64,000 nt of DNA from Oceanobacillus rekensis (GCF_002153375.1 NZ_MTBQ01000001.1:496001-560000), one strand, 5' to 3'; positions 53,858 through 63,079 are shown, numbered from the stretch's first letter. Made by a program: numbers and translations. The notes: a model not told the origin generated them from the letters alone.

Positions 53858-53871
53858 TCCTCTATTCCTCC

Positions 53872-54681
53872 CTAGCTGTTTTCAGGTTTATTTTTTGCAA
53901 GAATAAATATAGGTTCCAACTTTTTATCTTCGTAAATAAATGGAAGAGATGTGATTGGAATGCGACCTTCAGCAAAAAACTTCATCGTCATCTGTGCTAA
54001 AATATCATAACCCATTTTATTCTGAATGTCAGCAAAAATCAGCACATCCTGGTGTGGTACTGCAACAGTCAGGTCGCCTTTGGCATTTGCCTTCATTTCT
54101 TCCAAAAAAGCATCATTTAAAATTCTGCTAGCATCGTAACCATCCTGTGTTGCCACAAAATAAAAATCATTATCTGCCACTCGGTCATGTTTATAATCAT
54201 GAGATAATGAGCGAACGTTAAATGCAGCTATCTCATCCAATCGCTCTTTTGTCCAACCTTCCCGTTCAAGAAGTTTCTCATCAATGAGGCGATAGGACTT
54301 TCCTAAATCAAGCGCATAAAAAATACGTGTTTCCGCTGTATGATCTTTATAAACCAATTTAGCACCGGCTTTTGTTTCTGTCGGGAATGAGGGGGAACGC
54401 ATAACCGGGAAAATGCTTTTTTCCATACCGGTCAGCTGCTGCTCTTCATTCATGATTCGTAATGCTTCTTTCACGTGCTCCTCAAGCTCATCAATTGCCA
54501 CTTCACCACGCTGGTTATATTTCACTACCATATTTGGCAATGTAATGTTAATCCCTTGCTTTGAATTCTTCCATTCAACTCGGAAAGTATCGTTATCACG
54601 ATTAAATGAAGTGTTTAAGTTTTCATTTGCAAGTCGTTCTTCCAATATTTTTCTCAATTTAAAACTTGTCATTTTAGACAT
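53872..54681 (-). CDS. ytpQ: YtpQ, DUF1444 protein
   Basis: 269-aa soluble protein of the DUF1444 (UPF0354) family, function unknown. Conserved stretches: MTSFKLRKILEERL, FRVEWKNSKQGINITLPNMVVKYNQRGEVAIDELEEHVKEAL at about 28-70, IFPVMRSPSFP at about 84, VPHQDVLIFADIQNKMGYDILAQMTMKFFAEGRIPITSLPFIYE at about 208-252. Start 54681 (MSKMTSFK) has AGGAGG at seven bases. Between ytpP and ytpR, 14 bp from the latter. Confidence 0.92.
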   Translation of the reverse strand: MSKMTSFKLRKILEERLANENLNTSFNRDNDTFRVEWKNSKQGINITLPNMVVKYNQRGEVAIDELEEHVKEALRIMNEEQQLTGMEKSIFPVMRSPSFPTETKAGAKLVYKDHTAETRIFYALDLGKSYRLIDEKLLEREGWTKERLDEIAAFNVRSLSHDYKHDRVADNDFYFVATQDGYDASRILNDAFLEEMKANAKGDLTVAVPHQDVLIFADIQNKMGYDILAQMTMKFFAEGRIPITSLPFIYEDKKLEPIFILAKNKPENS

Positions 54682-54708
54682 CCTGCTACCTCCTGGAACC
54701 ATTCGAAA

Positions 54709-55026
54709 TCAAGCAGACAAACCGCCTATAAACTGTTCAATTTCCTCTTTTGTTTTACGATCTTTACTGACAAAACGTCCTACTTCTTTTCCATCTGCAT
54801 ATGCCAAGAAGCTCGGAATACCGAATATATCGTGTTCCTGGCAAATTTCAATAAATTCATCGCGATTCACTTCGATAAATTGATACTCTGGGTGTCCTTC
54901 AATAATTTCGGGCAAAATAGGTTCAATCACACGGCAATCCGGGCACCAGCCTGCAGAAAAGATAAATATAACTTGTTCATTGTTTTTCAATTTATTAAAT
55001 TGTTCAACCGTTTCTAGTTGTTTCAT
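54709..55026 (-). CDS. ytpP: YtpP thioredoxin-like protein
   Basis: 105-aa thioredoxin fold with active site SAGWCPDCRVIEPIL (CPDC) at about 27-41 and the cis-Pro IFGIPSFLAY at about 71-80. CPDC in place of CGPC suggests a specialised thiol partner; target unknown. Start at 55026 (MKQLETVEQF) is preferred because AAGGAAG lies 11 bases upstream; a longer frame to 55098 is possible but has no RBS. Confidence 0.9.
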   Translation of the reverse strand: MKQLETVEQFNKLKNNEQVIFIFSAGWCPDCRVIEPILPEIIEGHPEYQFIEVNRDEFIEICQEHDIFGIPSFLAYADGKEVGRFVSKDRKTKEEIEQFIGGLSA

Positions 55027-55124
55027 AATAGGATCAACTTCCTTTCTTACCCTATCATATCTTTGTTTGGATATCGATTCAATTATCTTGGATTGCATAA
55101 TCTGATCTTATGCTAGAGTGTATG

Positions 55125-55207
55125 ATGCGGAATTCCGCGATTAGGCAGAATTTATCCGCGAATAACTCATTTATTCCGCGGATTTATGATTTTATCCGCT
55201 AATTTAC
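55125..55207. repeat. Cluster of TTATCCGC-type short palindromic repeats
   Basis: GCGGAATTCCGCG, then TATCCGCGAATAA (55153-55165) and TTATTCCGCGGAT (55171-55183) facing each other as an imperfect inverted repeat, then TTTTATCCGCTAATTT. Similar blocks are, to my memory, frequent between Bacillaceae genes. Lies between divergent ytpP and ytoQ, where it could also act as a regulatory site. Confidence 0.6.
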
Positions 55208-55294
55208 ATTATTTTACTATAAACTCATTTATTTGCAATACTTCAATAATTGTTTACTATATATATAGAATCTATTATTTTTGGAGGGATATCG

Positions 55295-55735
55295 ATGGAA
55301 TTAACTGTTTATCTTGCGGGACAGATTCATAATGTTTGGCGTGGAGAAGTGCAGAAAAAGGCGGAGGAAAAAAAAATTCCTCTAACATTTGTCGCACCAC
55401 AGACAAACCATGACCGTTCCGATCAAGTTGGGGAAGTTATTTTAGGTAAGCAACCTAGGGATGTATATAAAGATGATGCAGCATCAAGTATCAATAACTT
55501 GCGCACACAAGTCTTAATGCAAAAGTCAGACATAGTCATCGCCTTATTCGGTGAAAAATATAAGCAATGGAACACGGCTATGGATGCCAGTGCAGCTATT
55601 ACAATGAACAAACCAACAATTATTGTGAGACCTGAATCACTTATCCATCCATTAAAAGAATTATCAAATAAAGCAAATGTAACGGTTGAAACAGTCGACC
55701 AGGCTCTTGATGCTTTGGCTTATATTTTTGAATAA
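55295..55735 (+). CDS. ytoQ: YtoQ family protein
   Basis: 146-aa cytoplasmic protein with a nucleoside 2-deoxyribosyltransferase-like fold: MELTVYLAGQIHNVWRGEVQKKAEEKKIPLTFVAPQTNHDRSDQVG at 1-46, DIVIALFGEKYKQWNTAMDASAAITMNKPTIIVRPESLIHPLKEL at about 84-127. Function not established. ATG 55295 has GGAGGG before it. Ends at a near-perfect terminator. Confidence 0.93.
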   Translation: MELTVYLAGQIHNVWRGEVQKKAEEKKIPLTFVAPQTNHDRSDQVGEVILGKQPRDVYKDDAASSINNLRTQVLMQKSDIVIALFGEKYKQWNTAMDASAAITMNKPTIIVRPESLIHPLKELSNKANVTVETVDQALDALAYIFE

Positions 55736-55738
55736 GTA

Positions 55739-55780
55739 AGATAGAAGGCTTGAGAGTAGTTTCTCTCAAGCCTTCTATCT
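55739..55780. terminator. Terminator after ytoQ
   Basis: AGATAGAAGGCTTGAGAG pairs with CTCTCAAGCCTTCTATCT, an 18-bp exact stem with a short loop. It can also act on leftward transcription entering from 55847. Confidence 0.9.
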
Positions 55781-55786
55781 TATAGT

Positions 55787-55846
55787 AATCAACCAGCAGT
55801 AACTTCGAAATTATAAAAAGCAACCATCAAACCGCAGTCCCAATCT
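55787..55846. repeat. Fragment of the GC-rich repeat's flank
   Basis: AACCAGCAGTAACTTCGAAATTAT resembles AGCCAGCAGTTACTTCGCAATTTAT at 53101, and both are followed by GAAAGCAAC. ACCGCAGTCCCA also echoes the GTTCAAAAAG element interior. Probably a remnant end of a repeat. Confidence 0.45.
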
Positions 55847-56362
55847 TTAAGAAAGCAACTTCCAATATTCCCACTGACCGCGCAATAGTTTAACAACATG
55901 GGAGAACATCTCCTTACGCGACACAAGATCATTCGTAAAAATTCCTATGGCACCTTCTTTTTTACGAACCTCTTGCTTCCTTGCATAACCATCCATCAAG
56001 TCACCGAGTTCCTTTCCCTCTTTCAGACCTGCTTCGATTTCTTTAGGCAAAACAACCCTTGCCCCACTCCCTGTGAAAATGCGTCCATCCGGAGTTACTA
56101 ATGCACCCCAATTACATAAATACAATTGGTTATCAACATACATGACCCCGCCTTCCAAACCAATTCCGAAAGTGTCAGGTTTCAATTCTGCACATCGTTT
56201 TGCTCTATTAATTGCACCCTGTTTAGTCTCCATATCTGAAAAGGGTTGTGCTGCGACACCGGAATGGACATCGAATGACGTAATATAAGCATTCGGGAAA
56301 ACTTCTGTAACTGCCAAAATTTTGGTAGGATTTTTTGATCCGATTGCAATGTTCAACTTCAT
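55847..56362 (-). CDS. Inosine/xanthosine triphosphatase-like protein (DUF84, YjjX family)
   Basis: 171-aa NTPase of the YjjX/DUF84 family, which hydrolyses non-canonical ITP/XTP to protect nucleic acids. Nucleotide-site motif IAIGSKNPTKILAVTEVF at 5-22; SGVAAQPFSDMETKQGAINRAKRC at about 38-61; GIGLEGGVMY at about 70; GALVTPDGRIFTGSGARVVLP at about 86; ELGDLMDGYARKQEVRKKEGAIGIFTNDLVSRKEMFSHVVKLL at about 115-158. ATG 56362 is the natural start. Separate from ytoP by 43 bp. Confidence 0.9.
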   Translation of the reverse strand: MKLNIAIGSKNPTKILAVTEVFPNAYITSFDVHSGVAAQPFSDMETKQGAINRAKRCAELKPDTFGIGLEGGVMYVDNQLYLCNWGALVTPDGRIFTGSGARVVLPKEIEAGLKEGKELGDLMDGYARKQEVRKKEGAIGIFTNDLVSRKEMFSHVVKLLRGQWEYWKLLS

Positions 56363-56408
56363 CACCTCAGTAAAACAGCTGCCAATCTTAGCAGCAGCTG
56401 TTCATCAC

Positions 56409-57473
56409 TTAATATGTTTTTATTTGATCTACCATGTTTTGATCCGTTGATTTAACAAGTTTTACGAGTAATTCTTTTGCTGCTGCATAGTCATCGACAT
56501 GAATAATTGATGCAGATGTATGAATATACCTAGAGCAAATTCCAATAACTGCTGATGGTACACCATTGCCCGAAAGATGAACACTACCAGCATCTGTTCC
56601 ACCTTGAGAGACAAAATACTGATATGGAATATCATTTGACTCTGCTGTATCAAGAACAAATTCACGAATTCCTCGATGCGTTATCATTGTACGGTCAAAA
56701 ATACGAAGCAACGCACCTTTTCCCAATTGTCCAAATGCCTTTTTATCACCTGAAGCATCGTTTGCCGGTGATGCATCCAGTGCATAGAAAATATCTGGTT
56801 GAATCATATTAGCAGAAACTTTGGAACCACGTAACCCAACTTCTTCCTGGACCGTCGCACCAGAATATAATTGATTTGGAAGTGTTTCATTTTGCAATTC
56901 TTTCAACAATTCAACTGAAAGACCACAGCCATAACGGTTATCCCATGCTTTTGCGAGAATTTTCTTGTTGTTTGCCATTGGTTCAAAAGGCGTAACAGGA
57001 ACAATGCTGTCACCTGGTTTCACACCAATTTTTTCAACATCTGCCCTGTCATCCGCACCAATATCAATCAGCATATTTTTGATTTCTATTGGCTTGCTCC
57101 GCTGTGCATCTGTTAAAAGATGTGGTGGAATGGAACCGATGACACCAATGACAGGTCCATTCGATGTCATGACTTGAACACGCTGCGCGAGCATTACTTG
57201 GTTCCACCAGCCACCAAGTGTTTGGAAGCGGATCATTCCATTATCGGTAATTTGTGTCACCATAAACCCAACTTCATCCATATGTCCCGCGACCATGACA
57301 CGTGGACCCTTACCATGCTTAACTCCAAATACACTACCCAGATTATCCTGGATAATTTCATCGGAATATTTCTCCAATTCGCTTTTCATAAAAGAACGCA
57401 CAAGATGTTCATTTCCTGGTGCACCTTGAAGTTCTGTTAGATTTTTAAAAAGATCAAGTGTTTCTTGATTCAT
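56409..57473 (-). CDS. ytoP: M42 family aminopeptidase YtoP
   Basis: 354-aa tetrahedral-type M42 metallo-aminopeptidase (glutamyl aminopeptidase/deblocking type). [14 protein letters not shown] at about 65-78 (first metal His and Asp), [17 protein letters not shown] at about 172 (bridging Asp), [17 protein letters not shown] at about 205 (catalytic Glu pair), [10 protein letters not shown] at about 227, and the last His in [16 protein letters not shown] at about 316. All ligands present. RBS GGAGGG before ATG. Conserved place next to ytzB. Confidence 0.95.
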   Translation of the reverse strand: MNQETLDLFKNLTELQGAPGNEHLVRSFMKSELEKYSDEIIQDNLGSVFGVKHGKGPRVMVAGHMDEVGFMVTQITDNGMIRFQTLGGWWNQVMLAQRVQVMTSNGPVIGVIGSIPPHLLTDAQRSKPIEIKNMLIDIGADDRADVEKIGVKPGDSIVPVTPFEPMANNKKILAKAWDNRYGCGLSVELLKELQNETLPNQLYSGATVQEEVGLRGSKVSANMIQPDIFYALDASPANDASGDKKAFGQLGKGALLRIFDRTMITHRGIREFVLDTAESNDIPYQYFVSQGGTDAGSVHLSGNGVPSAVIGICSRYIHTSASIIHVDDYAAAKELLVKLVKSTDQNMVDQIKTY

Positions 57474-57688
57474 ACTAATCCCTCCGATTTATGTTTATGT
57501 AAATTAAGTAGCTTCAATCAGTGTTCAAAGAATTTACCAGACACATTTTAAATTTTACTTCCTTCAGTATAACTGAAAAAATCCAAAACTTTCCACTAAT
57601 CATATATGTTTAATTTTCAATTTTGATTTTAATCCTGTATACTTACAACTAATATATATAACATTAATCTTTTTCAAGGGGTGAACAG

Positions 57689-58006
57689 ATGAGTAAAAGA
57701 AATGTACTCCTTGCCGCTGCTGTTGGGGTTGCTATCGGATATTTGGCAAGAGAGCAAATCAGTAACTATCAAAAAATTACACCTGAAAGAGCATTGAATA
57801 ATGCTAAAGAAATGTTTAAACGTAAAGGGCCAATTAGTGGTTCCTGGATCTATATGAAACCAGAGGAAATCGAAAAAAACGGTCTTCTTTACCGTGCATA
57901 TCGTGGAGGTATCACACGAAATATTGATGGTGAAAATAAGCAATATGAATTCTATGTCGATGTGGAGACAGGTGGAATCGTTGATACAATAGAAACAATT
58001 GCCTAA
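57689..58006 (+). CDS. ytzB: YtzB, PepSY-like small membrane protein
   Basis: 105 aa: short N-terminal hydrophobic segment (NVLLAAAVGVAIGYLAREQI) then a PepSY-like domain (ERALNNAKEMFKRKGPISGSWIYMKPEEIEKNGLLYRAYRGGITR), ending DVETGGIVDTIETIA. RBS AGGGGTG before ATG. Divergent from ytoP; function unknown. Confidence 0.9.
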   Translation: MSKRNVLLAAAVGVAIGYLAREQISNYQKITPERALNNAKEMFKRKGPISGSWIYMKPEEIEKNGLLYRAYRGGITRNIDGENKQYEFYVDVETGGIVDTIETIA

Positions 58007-58046
58007 CCTTGCTTGCAACTTATGAAAACGAGGAATTCTTTTGTAG

Positions 58047-58070
58047 GAGACTGACCATTAGGCCAGTCTC
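58047..58070. terminator. Terminator between ytzB and the lactonase pseudogene
   Basis: GAGACTG pairs with CAGTCTC around a 10-base loop, with further G/C pairs inside, between convergent genes. Confidence 0.75.
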
Positions 58071-58076
58071 TATTAT

Positions 58077-58933
58077 TTAGTTATAGTCGTATCTTTCTCT
58101 TTTGACTTCATTTGTCTTCACACCGGATTCATAAAATTTAATTGCCCGAAGATATGCATCATGATAAAAGGTATACCACGCTTTTTTGCTATAACCGAAA
58201 TCCATCCACTTTTCCTTAACATGGACGGAACGGATCGGATAATCATTATAAGCAAGTACCCATAATTTATTTTGATGTGCATGTGTTGGCATAATACCCG
58301 CCATATGAATAAATACTTCTTCCCCATCTTCAAATACAATGATGGAATGTCCATCACTATGCCCACTCGGGTAGATCATTTTTAATCCTTTTACAATTTC
58401 AATTTCCTTTTAAATGTTTCCACCTGATCAACGATAGGTTTCCAGTTCATTTCCCAATACGAATTCACAGAACGAATATTGGGCTTCCTCATCTCATGCC
58501 ATTCAACTTCCGATGTATAGATAATTGCATTTTTAAACACGGTCTCATATGTATCCTCTTTAATCTTCTTTGTTAATCCACAAGCATTGTCATAATGCAA
58601 ATTGGTCATAAGAACGGCATCTATATCATTGACAGTTAATCCACGCTTCTCCAATAAGTCTTTCAATTTCGATTGTTCAGGAACAACGAAATTCAGCAAT
58701 TGTTTATCCGTTAATTTTCCATTACCAATCCCCGAATCAATCAGCAAATTTTTTCCATCGATTTGCAGTAATATAGGATCTGTGCGTAGTTCGATCTGAT
58801 TTTTGTCATTATGCGGATATTTTTTCTACCATAATGCTTTAGGAACCACACCAAACATGGCACCACCATCCAAATGTGTTACCCCTCCATTTAACCACGT
58901 TAGGATTGCCCTTCCTACCTCAAGTGTTTCCAT
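58077..58933 (-). pseudogene. YtnP-like MBL-fold lactonase, inactivated
   Basis: From ATG 58933 (RBS GGGGGAT): [35 protein letters not shown], then an in-frame TAG, then [37 protein letters not shown] and on to VETFKRK. A one-base frameshift near 58405 is then needed to reach [24 protein letters not shown] and the C-terminus at 58077. The usual HxHxDH metal motif is altered to NLHYDN, so even a repaired protein would lack key zinc ligands. The family hydrolyses acyl-homoserine lactones and related signals. Clear pseudogene with at least three independent lesions. Confidence 0.88.
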
Positions 58934-59179
58934 AGAACCATCCCCCTTCTTTATATTACAATTTTAGCGGAACACAGAACATTCTGCAAACTCAAATAAA
59001 ATATTGTTGTTACGTTTCATTAATTAAAATGTATGAGATTGTATTATTATAAATTTTCAATATAAATAAATGGAAAATATATCATCTTTTTGCTATGATA
59101 AAAATTAACTATTTTATTTCAACTTGTGAATTATTTCACTAGAAAATTTCTACATATAAACTTTTTAGGGGTGTTATTT

Positions 59180-59362
59180 ATGAAAAGCAATGAATTAAAA
59201 TGGGCATTATCCATACTTGTGATTGTTCTGCTGGCTTACGTTCTTCCCTATACCTTGCTCACAGATATAATGAAATGGTATGGAAGCTTTTTAGTATGGA
59301 TTGTTCTCGCACTGATTACGATTATTATCAATTACTTTTTAACGAAAGATTGGGGTAAATAA
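59180..59362 (+). CDS. Small two-helix membrane partner of the SSS symporter
   Basis: 60 aa: MKSNELKWALSILVIVLLAYVLPYTLLTDIMKWYGSFLVWIVLALITIIINYFLTKDWGK, with helices at about 8-27 and 34-53. ATG 59180 has AGGGGTG upstream. Stop is one base from the symporter start, so translation is coupled. The layout recalls E. coli yhdT-panF, where a small DUF997 protein precedes a sodium:pantothenate symporter; likely an accessory subunit. Confidence 0.8.
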   Translation: MKSNELKWALSILVIVLLAYVLPYTLLTDIMKWYGSFLVWIVLALITIIINYFLTKDWGK

Positions 59363-59363
59363 A

Positions 59364-60833
59364 ATGACCACTACATTAGTTTGGAGTGCAATAGCTGCTT
59401 ATATAGCTATTGCCTTGTTTGTTGCTTATTTGTCCAGAAAGGGCAAACAGGATAATATGGAAAGCTATTTTCTTGGAGACAGAAAACTTGGAGGATTTGT
59501 ATCCGCACTAAGTTACAGTGCCACTACATATAGCGCATTTATGCTCGTCGGACTTGCCGGATTAACATATAACGGTGGTGTCGGCGCACTCGGGTTTGAA
59601 CTGATTTACTTGATGGGTGTTTCCTTAGTTGCCTTTTTTGGACCACGATTTTGGGTTGTTGGAAAGAAATATGGCTATGTAACACCATCTGAAATGCTCG
59701 GTGACCGTTACAATAATAAACATGTAGCAATCATTGTAGCAATATCGAACTGTCTATTTCTAATCCCTTATAGCGCTGTTCAGCTTTCAGGTGTTGGTTA
59801 TTTGCTCCAGGGTGTTACAAACAATGCAATCCCTTATTCGACAGGTGTAATTATTGCAACTGTCCTCGCCCTTATATTTTCCTATATTGCAGGAATCCGT
59901 TCGGTTGCATGGACAGATTCTTTGCAGTCTTTATTTATGATTATCGGCTCCACCCTCATTGTGATTGTTCTAATTAATGGTTTTGGAGGACTAAGTGGAT
60001 TTTTTGAAAAGATAGAGACAAGCCAACCGGAATTGATGACAGTGCCTGGTAATGGATATTTCAGCTTTCTTACTTTTCTAGGACTTACCATTCCGTGGTT
60101 CTTTTTCAGCATCTCCAATCCACAGGTCAGTCAACGTTTATACATGCCGGCATCATTGAAAAGTCTAAAAACGATGTTAATGGGCTTTCTTGTGTTTGGT
60201 TTTATTTATACAATTGTCGCGGTCGTATGGGGATTCTCGGCCACCCTTCTGTTCCCTGGACTGGAAAACCCGGACCTCGCAACACCATTAGTACTGTCGT
60301 CGGAACTCGTACCGCCAATACTTGGTGTGATTGTCATGGTTGGAATTATGGCGGCTGCAGTATCAACCATCGATTCCATTCTGTTAACTTTATCATCCCT
60401 TTTTGCCAAGGATGTCTATGGAAATTTAAAGAAAAATACTACAGATCAAATGCAATTACGTATCGGAAAGATTGTCATTCCAATTATAGCTATTTTGGCA
60501 TATCTCTTTGCTGAAATGGAATTGAGTTTAATTGCCGTGCTCTCCGTTGCTTCCTCTGCGGGTTTGATTGTCGTCGTTCCTGCAATAGTGGGTACTTTTT
60601 TCTGGAAGAGAGGAACAGCTGCTGGCGTGCTATCCAGTGTCACGATTGCTGGACTTATCGTTATTTTATTAGAGTTGTTCCAATTAAAACCATTAGGACT
60701 TGCTTCCGGACTGTGGGGAATTTCCATTTCAACCTTGCTTTTTATCGGAGTGAGTCTTGTAACACGTGCTCCTGAGGCAAAGGCAAATGAATTTTTATCT
60801 TATATTAGTGAAGCATTAAAAAAGGCCAAGTAA
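59364..60833 (+). CDS. Sodium:solute symporter (SSS family)
   Basis: 489 aa, 13 or so membrane helices in the LeuT-type fold. Family signatures: FVSALSYSATTYSAFMLVGLAGLTYNGG at about 45-72, GDRYNNKHVAIIVAISNCLFLIPYSAVQLSGVGYLLQ at about 113-148, ISNPQVSQRLYMPASLKSLKTML at about 252, and GIMAAAVSTIDSILLTLSSLFAKDVYG at about 330 with the Na2-site Ser/Thr. Substrate cannot be read from sequence; PanF-like (pantothenate) or organic/amino acid uptake are candidates. Couples to the Na+ gradient, fitting MotPS use. Confidence 0.92.
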   Translation: MTTTLVWSAIAAYIAIALFVAYLSRKGKQDNMESYFLGDRKLGGFVSALSYSATTYSAFMLVGLAGLTYNGGVGALGFELIYLMGVSLVAFFGPRFWVVGKKYGYVTPSEMLGDRYNNKHVAIIVAISNCLFLIPYSAVQLSGVGYLLQGVTNNAIPYSTGVIIATVLALIFSYIAGIRSVAWTDSLQSLFMIIGSTLIVIVLINGFGGLSGFFEKIETSQPELMTVPGNGYFSFLTFLGLTIPWFFFSISNPQVSQRLYMPASLKSLKTMLMGFLVFGFIYTIVAVVWGFSATLLFPGLENPDLATPLVLSSELVPPILGVIVMVGIMAAAVSTIDSILLTLSSLFAKDVYGNLKKNTTDQMQLRIGKIVIPIIAILAYLFAEMELSLIAVLSVASSAGLIVVVPAIVGTFFWKRGTAAGVLSSVTIAGLIVILLELFQLKPLGLASGLWGISISTLLFIGVSLVTRAPEAKANEFLSYISEALKKAK

Positions 60834-60956
60834 CATAATAAACTATTGTTCTAATATCCTTTTTAGCCTAAAATTTCTTTCCATTTCGTGAATGGTTACT
60901 AATAATTTGGATAACCTATTAACATCAAATCACTAAACTGGAAAGGAAGTGAATAT

Positions 60957-61400
60957 ATGAAGTATTTGGGGCCTTTAATTATTAAATTTCTTATGACTAC
61001 TGCAGTTTTATGGATTGTACTGGGGTTATTTTTCGGTGTTACATTTGGAGATATAATAATGACAAGTATTATTCTTACAGTTGTTGCTTCGCTTGGGGAT
61101 CTATTCATTCTACCGCGAATTGGCAATACTGCAGCTTCGATTGCTGATTTTGCCCTTGCCTGGGTCGTTGTCTGGCTGGCAGGAATCAATATGTATGGAG
61201 AAGGAATTGCAATTGGGACAGCTGCATTTGTGTCAGCGATTGCGATTACTGTTGGCGAAGTTTTCCTCCATCGATACTTAAAAAATTCAGTTTTTAAAGA
61301 TGAAAAGTATAGAGAAAGCAAGGTTGCCTATTTTCCTAACAATTATCAAACAGAGTTCAGTTCAGATAATGATGATGTTCAACCAAAAGATGAGAAATAA
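60957..61400 (+). CDS. YndM-like DUF2512 membrane protein
   Basis: 147 aa with four hydrophobic helices at about 6-27, 32-52, 58-79 and 85-105, then a polar tail ending SDNDDVQPKDEK. LLIPRIGN-like segment (LGDLFILPRIGNTAASIADFALAWVVVWL) is typical of DUF2512/YndM. RBS GGAAGTGA before ATG. Function unknown. Confidence 0.87.
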   Translation: MKYLGPLIIKFLMTTAVLWIVLGLFFGVTFGDIIMTSIILTVVASLGDLFILPRIGNTAASIADFALAWVVVWLAGINMYGEGIAIGTAAFVSAIAITVGEVFLHRYLKNSVFKDEKYRESKVAYFPNNYQTEFSSDNDDVQPKDEK

Positions 61401-61528
61401 AACATATTTGAAGAAAAGTGAACTTTTATGAGTATTTTTCAAAATTCGGCAAATAATAGGTTGTGTAAAAGCCACTCCTACACTTGAGGAAATGTTTTTG
61501 CAAAACACAACTACCTGGAGGTAATATC

Positions 61529-61744
61529 ATGGAAAACAATAACAACCAACGCAACAACAACAGAAATCGTAATGACAGAAACAACAACAACAACAACCAA
61601 AACAACAATGTTGACAATGTTGAATTTGCGAATGAATTTCTAGACAACAACAATGACAACAACAACAACAACAACCAACGTAATAACAAAGATCGTAATC
61701 GCAACAACAACAACAACAACAATAATAATAACAACAACCGTTAA
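61529..61744 (+). CDS. Asparagine-rich small protein with an EFANEF motif
   Basis: 71 aa, more than half Asn, the rest mostly Arg, Gln and Asp. ATG 61529 has TGGAGG at ideal spacing and the gene ends at a clear terminator, so it is expressed as a gene. In the middle is VDNVEFANEFLD, the only non-repetitive stretch; it resembles the (T/V)EFA(S/T/N)E sites cut by the GPR protease in gamma-type SASPs, which are likewise small, Asn/Gln-rich and low in complexity. A gamma-SASP or spore-coat role is only a guess. Confidence 0.75.
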   Translation: MENNNNQRNNNRNRNDRNNNNNNQNNNVDNVEFANEFLDNNNDNNNNNNQRNNKDRNRNNNNNNNNNNNNR

Positions 61745-61755
61745 TTATTTGAGAG

Positions 61756-61787
61756 AGCCTGAGCATGGAATTTTCATGACTCAGGCT
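61756..61787 (+). terminator. Terminator after the Asn-rich gene
   Basis: AGCCTGAGCATG pairs with CATGACTCAGGCT (one bulge), followed by TTTAATTTTG. Confidence 0.88.
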
Positions 61788-61856
61788 TTTAATTTTGTAT
61801 AAGTTTTCTTTCCTAGAGAATTCTAATATTAATCTTAACTATCTGGAGGAATCAAA

Positions 61857-62990
61857 TTGAGGGCTGTAACCTATCAAGGGAAATATAAAATGGAAGTAAA
61901 AAATATAGAAGCACCACGAATACAGGATGCACAAGATGTAATTATTAAGGTCACTTCAACAGCTATCTGTGGATCTGACCTTCATTTATACCAAGGCAAT
62001 ATACCTCTGCCAATAGATTACGTAATCGGACATGAACCGATGGGTATCGTTGAAGAAGTTGGCCCCGAAGTAACGAAAGTGAAGAAAGGAGACCGAGTCG
62101 TTATCCCTTTCACGGTTGCTTGTGGAACTTGTCCTTATTGTACCAATCACCTCGAGAGCCAGTGTGATAACTCCAATCCTCATTATGACTCTGGTGGTTA
62201 TTTTGGATATTCGGAGAAGTTCGGTGACTACCCCGGTGGCCAAGCTGAATATCTTCGTGTACCATTTGGCAATTATACTCCATTTCTGATTCCTGAAGAT
62301 TGCGAATTGGAAGATGAAAAATTACTCTTTCTCTCTGATGTGCTACCTACTGCATACTGGAGTGTGGTAAATGCAGGAGTTAAAGAAGGCGATACAGTTA
62401 TTGTTCTTGGTTGTGGACCAATTGGCTTGATGACGCAAAAATTCGCCTGGCAAAAAGGTGCAGAACGGGTTATTGCGGTTGACTATTTCGACTACCGCCT
62501 AAATCATGCCAGTAATATTAACCGAACAGAAGTATTTGACTTTACCAAATACGATGATATGGGTGAAACTTTAAAAGAACTAACAAAAGGCGGAGCACAT
62601 GTTGTTATTGACTGTGTTGGAATGGATGGGAAAAAGTCCCCACTTGAATTTGTCGAACAGAAATTAAAGCTTCAAGGTGGAACACTCGGACCGATACAAA
62701 TTGCTACCAAGGCAGTTAAAAAAGGTGGAGTCGTGCAGCTAACAGGTGTATATGGAGGATTGTATAATATGTTTCCGTTAGGCCCATTTTTCATGCGGAA
62801 TATTACATTGAAAACCGGACAGGCACCAGCACGAAGTTATATGAAGGAAATTTATGAGCAAATTAAAGACGGTAAAATTGACCCAACCGACATTATCACA
62901 CATACACTTTCATTAGATCAAGCGGAACACGGATATGATATTTTTAACAGTCGTAAAGATGATTGTGTGAAAGTAATCTTAAAGCCATAG
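61857..62990 (+). CDS. Zinc-dependent alcohol dehydrogenase family protein
   Basis: 377-aa MDR dehydrogenase. TTG start at 61857 behind GGAGG. Catalytic zinc ligands: ICGSDLHLY (Cys at about 38) and GHEPMGIVEEVG (His, Glu at about 59-60). Structural zinc: CGTCPYCTNHLESQC at about 89-103. NAD-binding VIVLGCGPIGLMTQKFAW at about 182. Resembles the glutathione-independent formaldehyde dehydrogenase / threonine dehydrogenase-like branch, which has the extra GGYFGYSEKFGDYPGGQAEYLRVPF segment. Substrate not determined. Confidence 0.9.
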   Translation: MRAVTYQGKYKMEVKNIEAPRIQDAQDVIIKVTSTAICGSDLHLYQGNIPLPIDYVIGHEPMGIVEEVGPEVTKVKKGDRVVIPFTVACGTCPYCTNHLESQCDNSNPHYDSGGYFGYSEKFGDYPGGQAEYLRVPFGNYTPFLIPEDCELEDEKLLFLSDVLPTAYWSVVNAGVKEGDTVIVLGCGPIGLMTQKFAWQKGAERVIAVDYFDYRLNHASNINRTEVFDFTKYDDMGETLKELTKGGAHVVIDCVGMDGKKSPLEFVEQKLKLQGGTLGPIQIATKAVKKGGVVQLTGVYGGLYNMFPLGPFFMRNITLKTGQAPARSYMKEIYEQIKDGKIDPTDIITHTLSLDQAEHGYDIFNSRKDDCVKVILKP

Positions 62991-63079
62991 TGAGCGGGTT
63001 TAAAGCGTAGTTACTTACTGGTAAAACGAATAACACTTAATTTTCATTTGGAAATCCTGGTGCTTTACTGCATATAAAT

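Noticed and set aside
61540..61740. CRISPR-like or satellite array
   Set aside because: The repetition is codon-level AAC runs inside an RBS-led gene, with no regular spacer pattern; no CRISPR array or cas gene was seen in the window.
61426..61766. Poly-Leu and poly-Cys frames on the minus strand
   Set aside because: Antisense of the AAC/CAA-rich Asn-rich gene; composition artefact.
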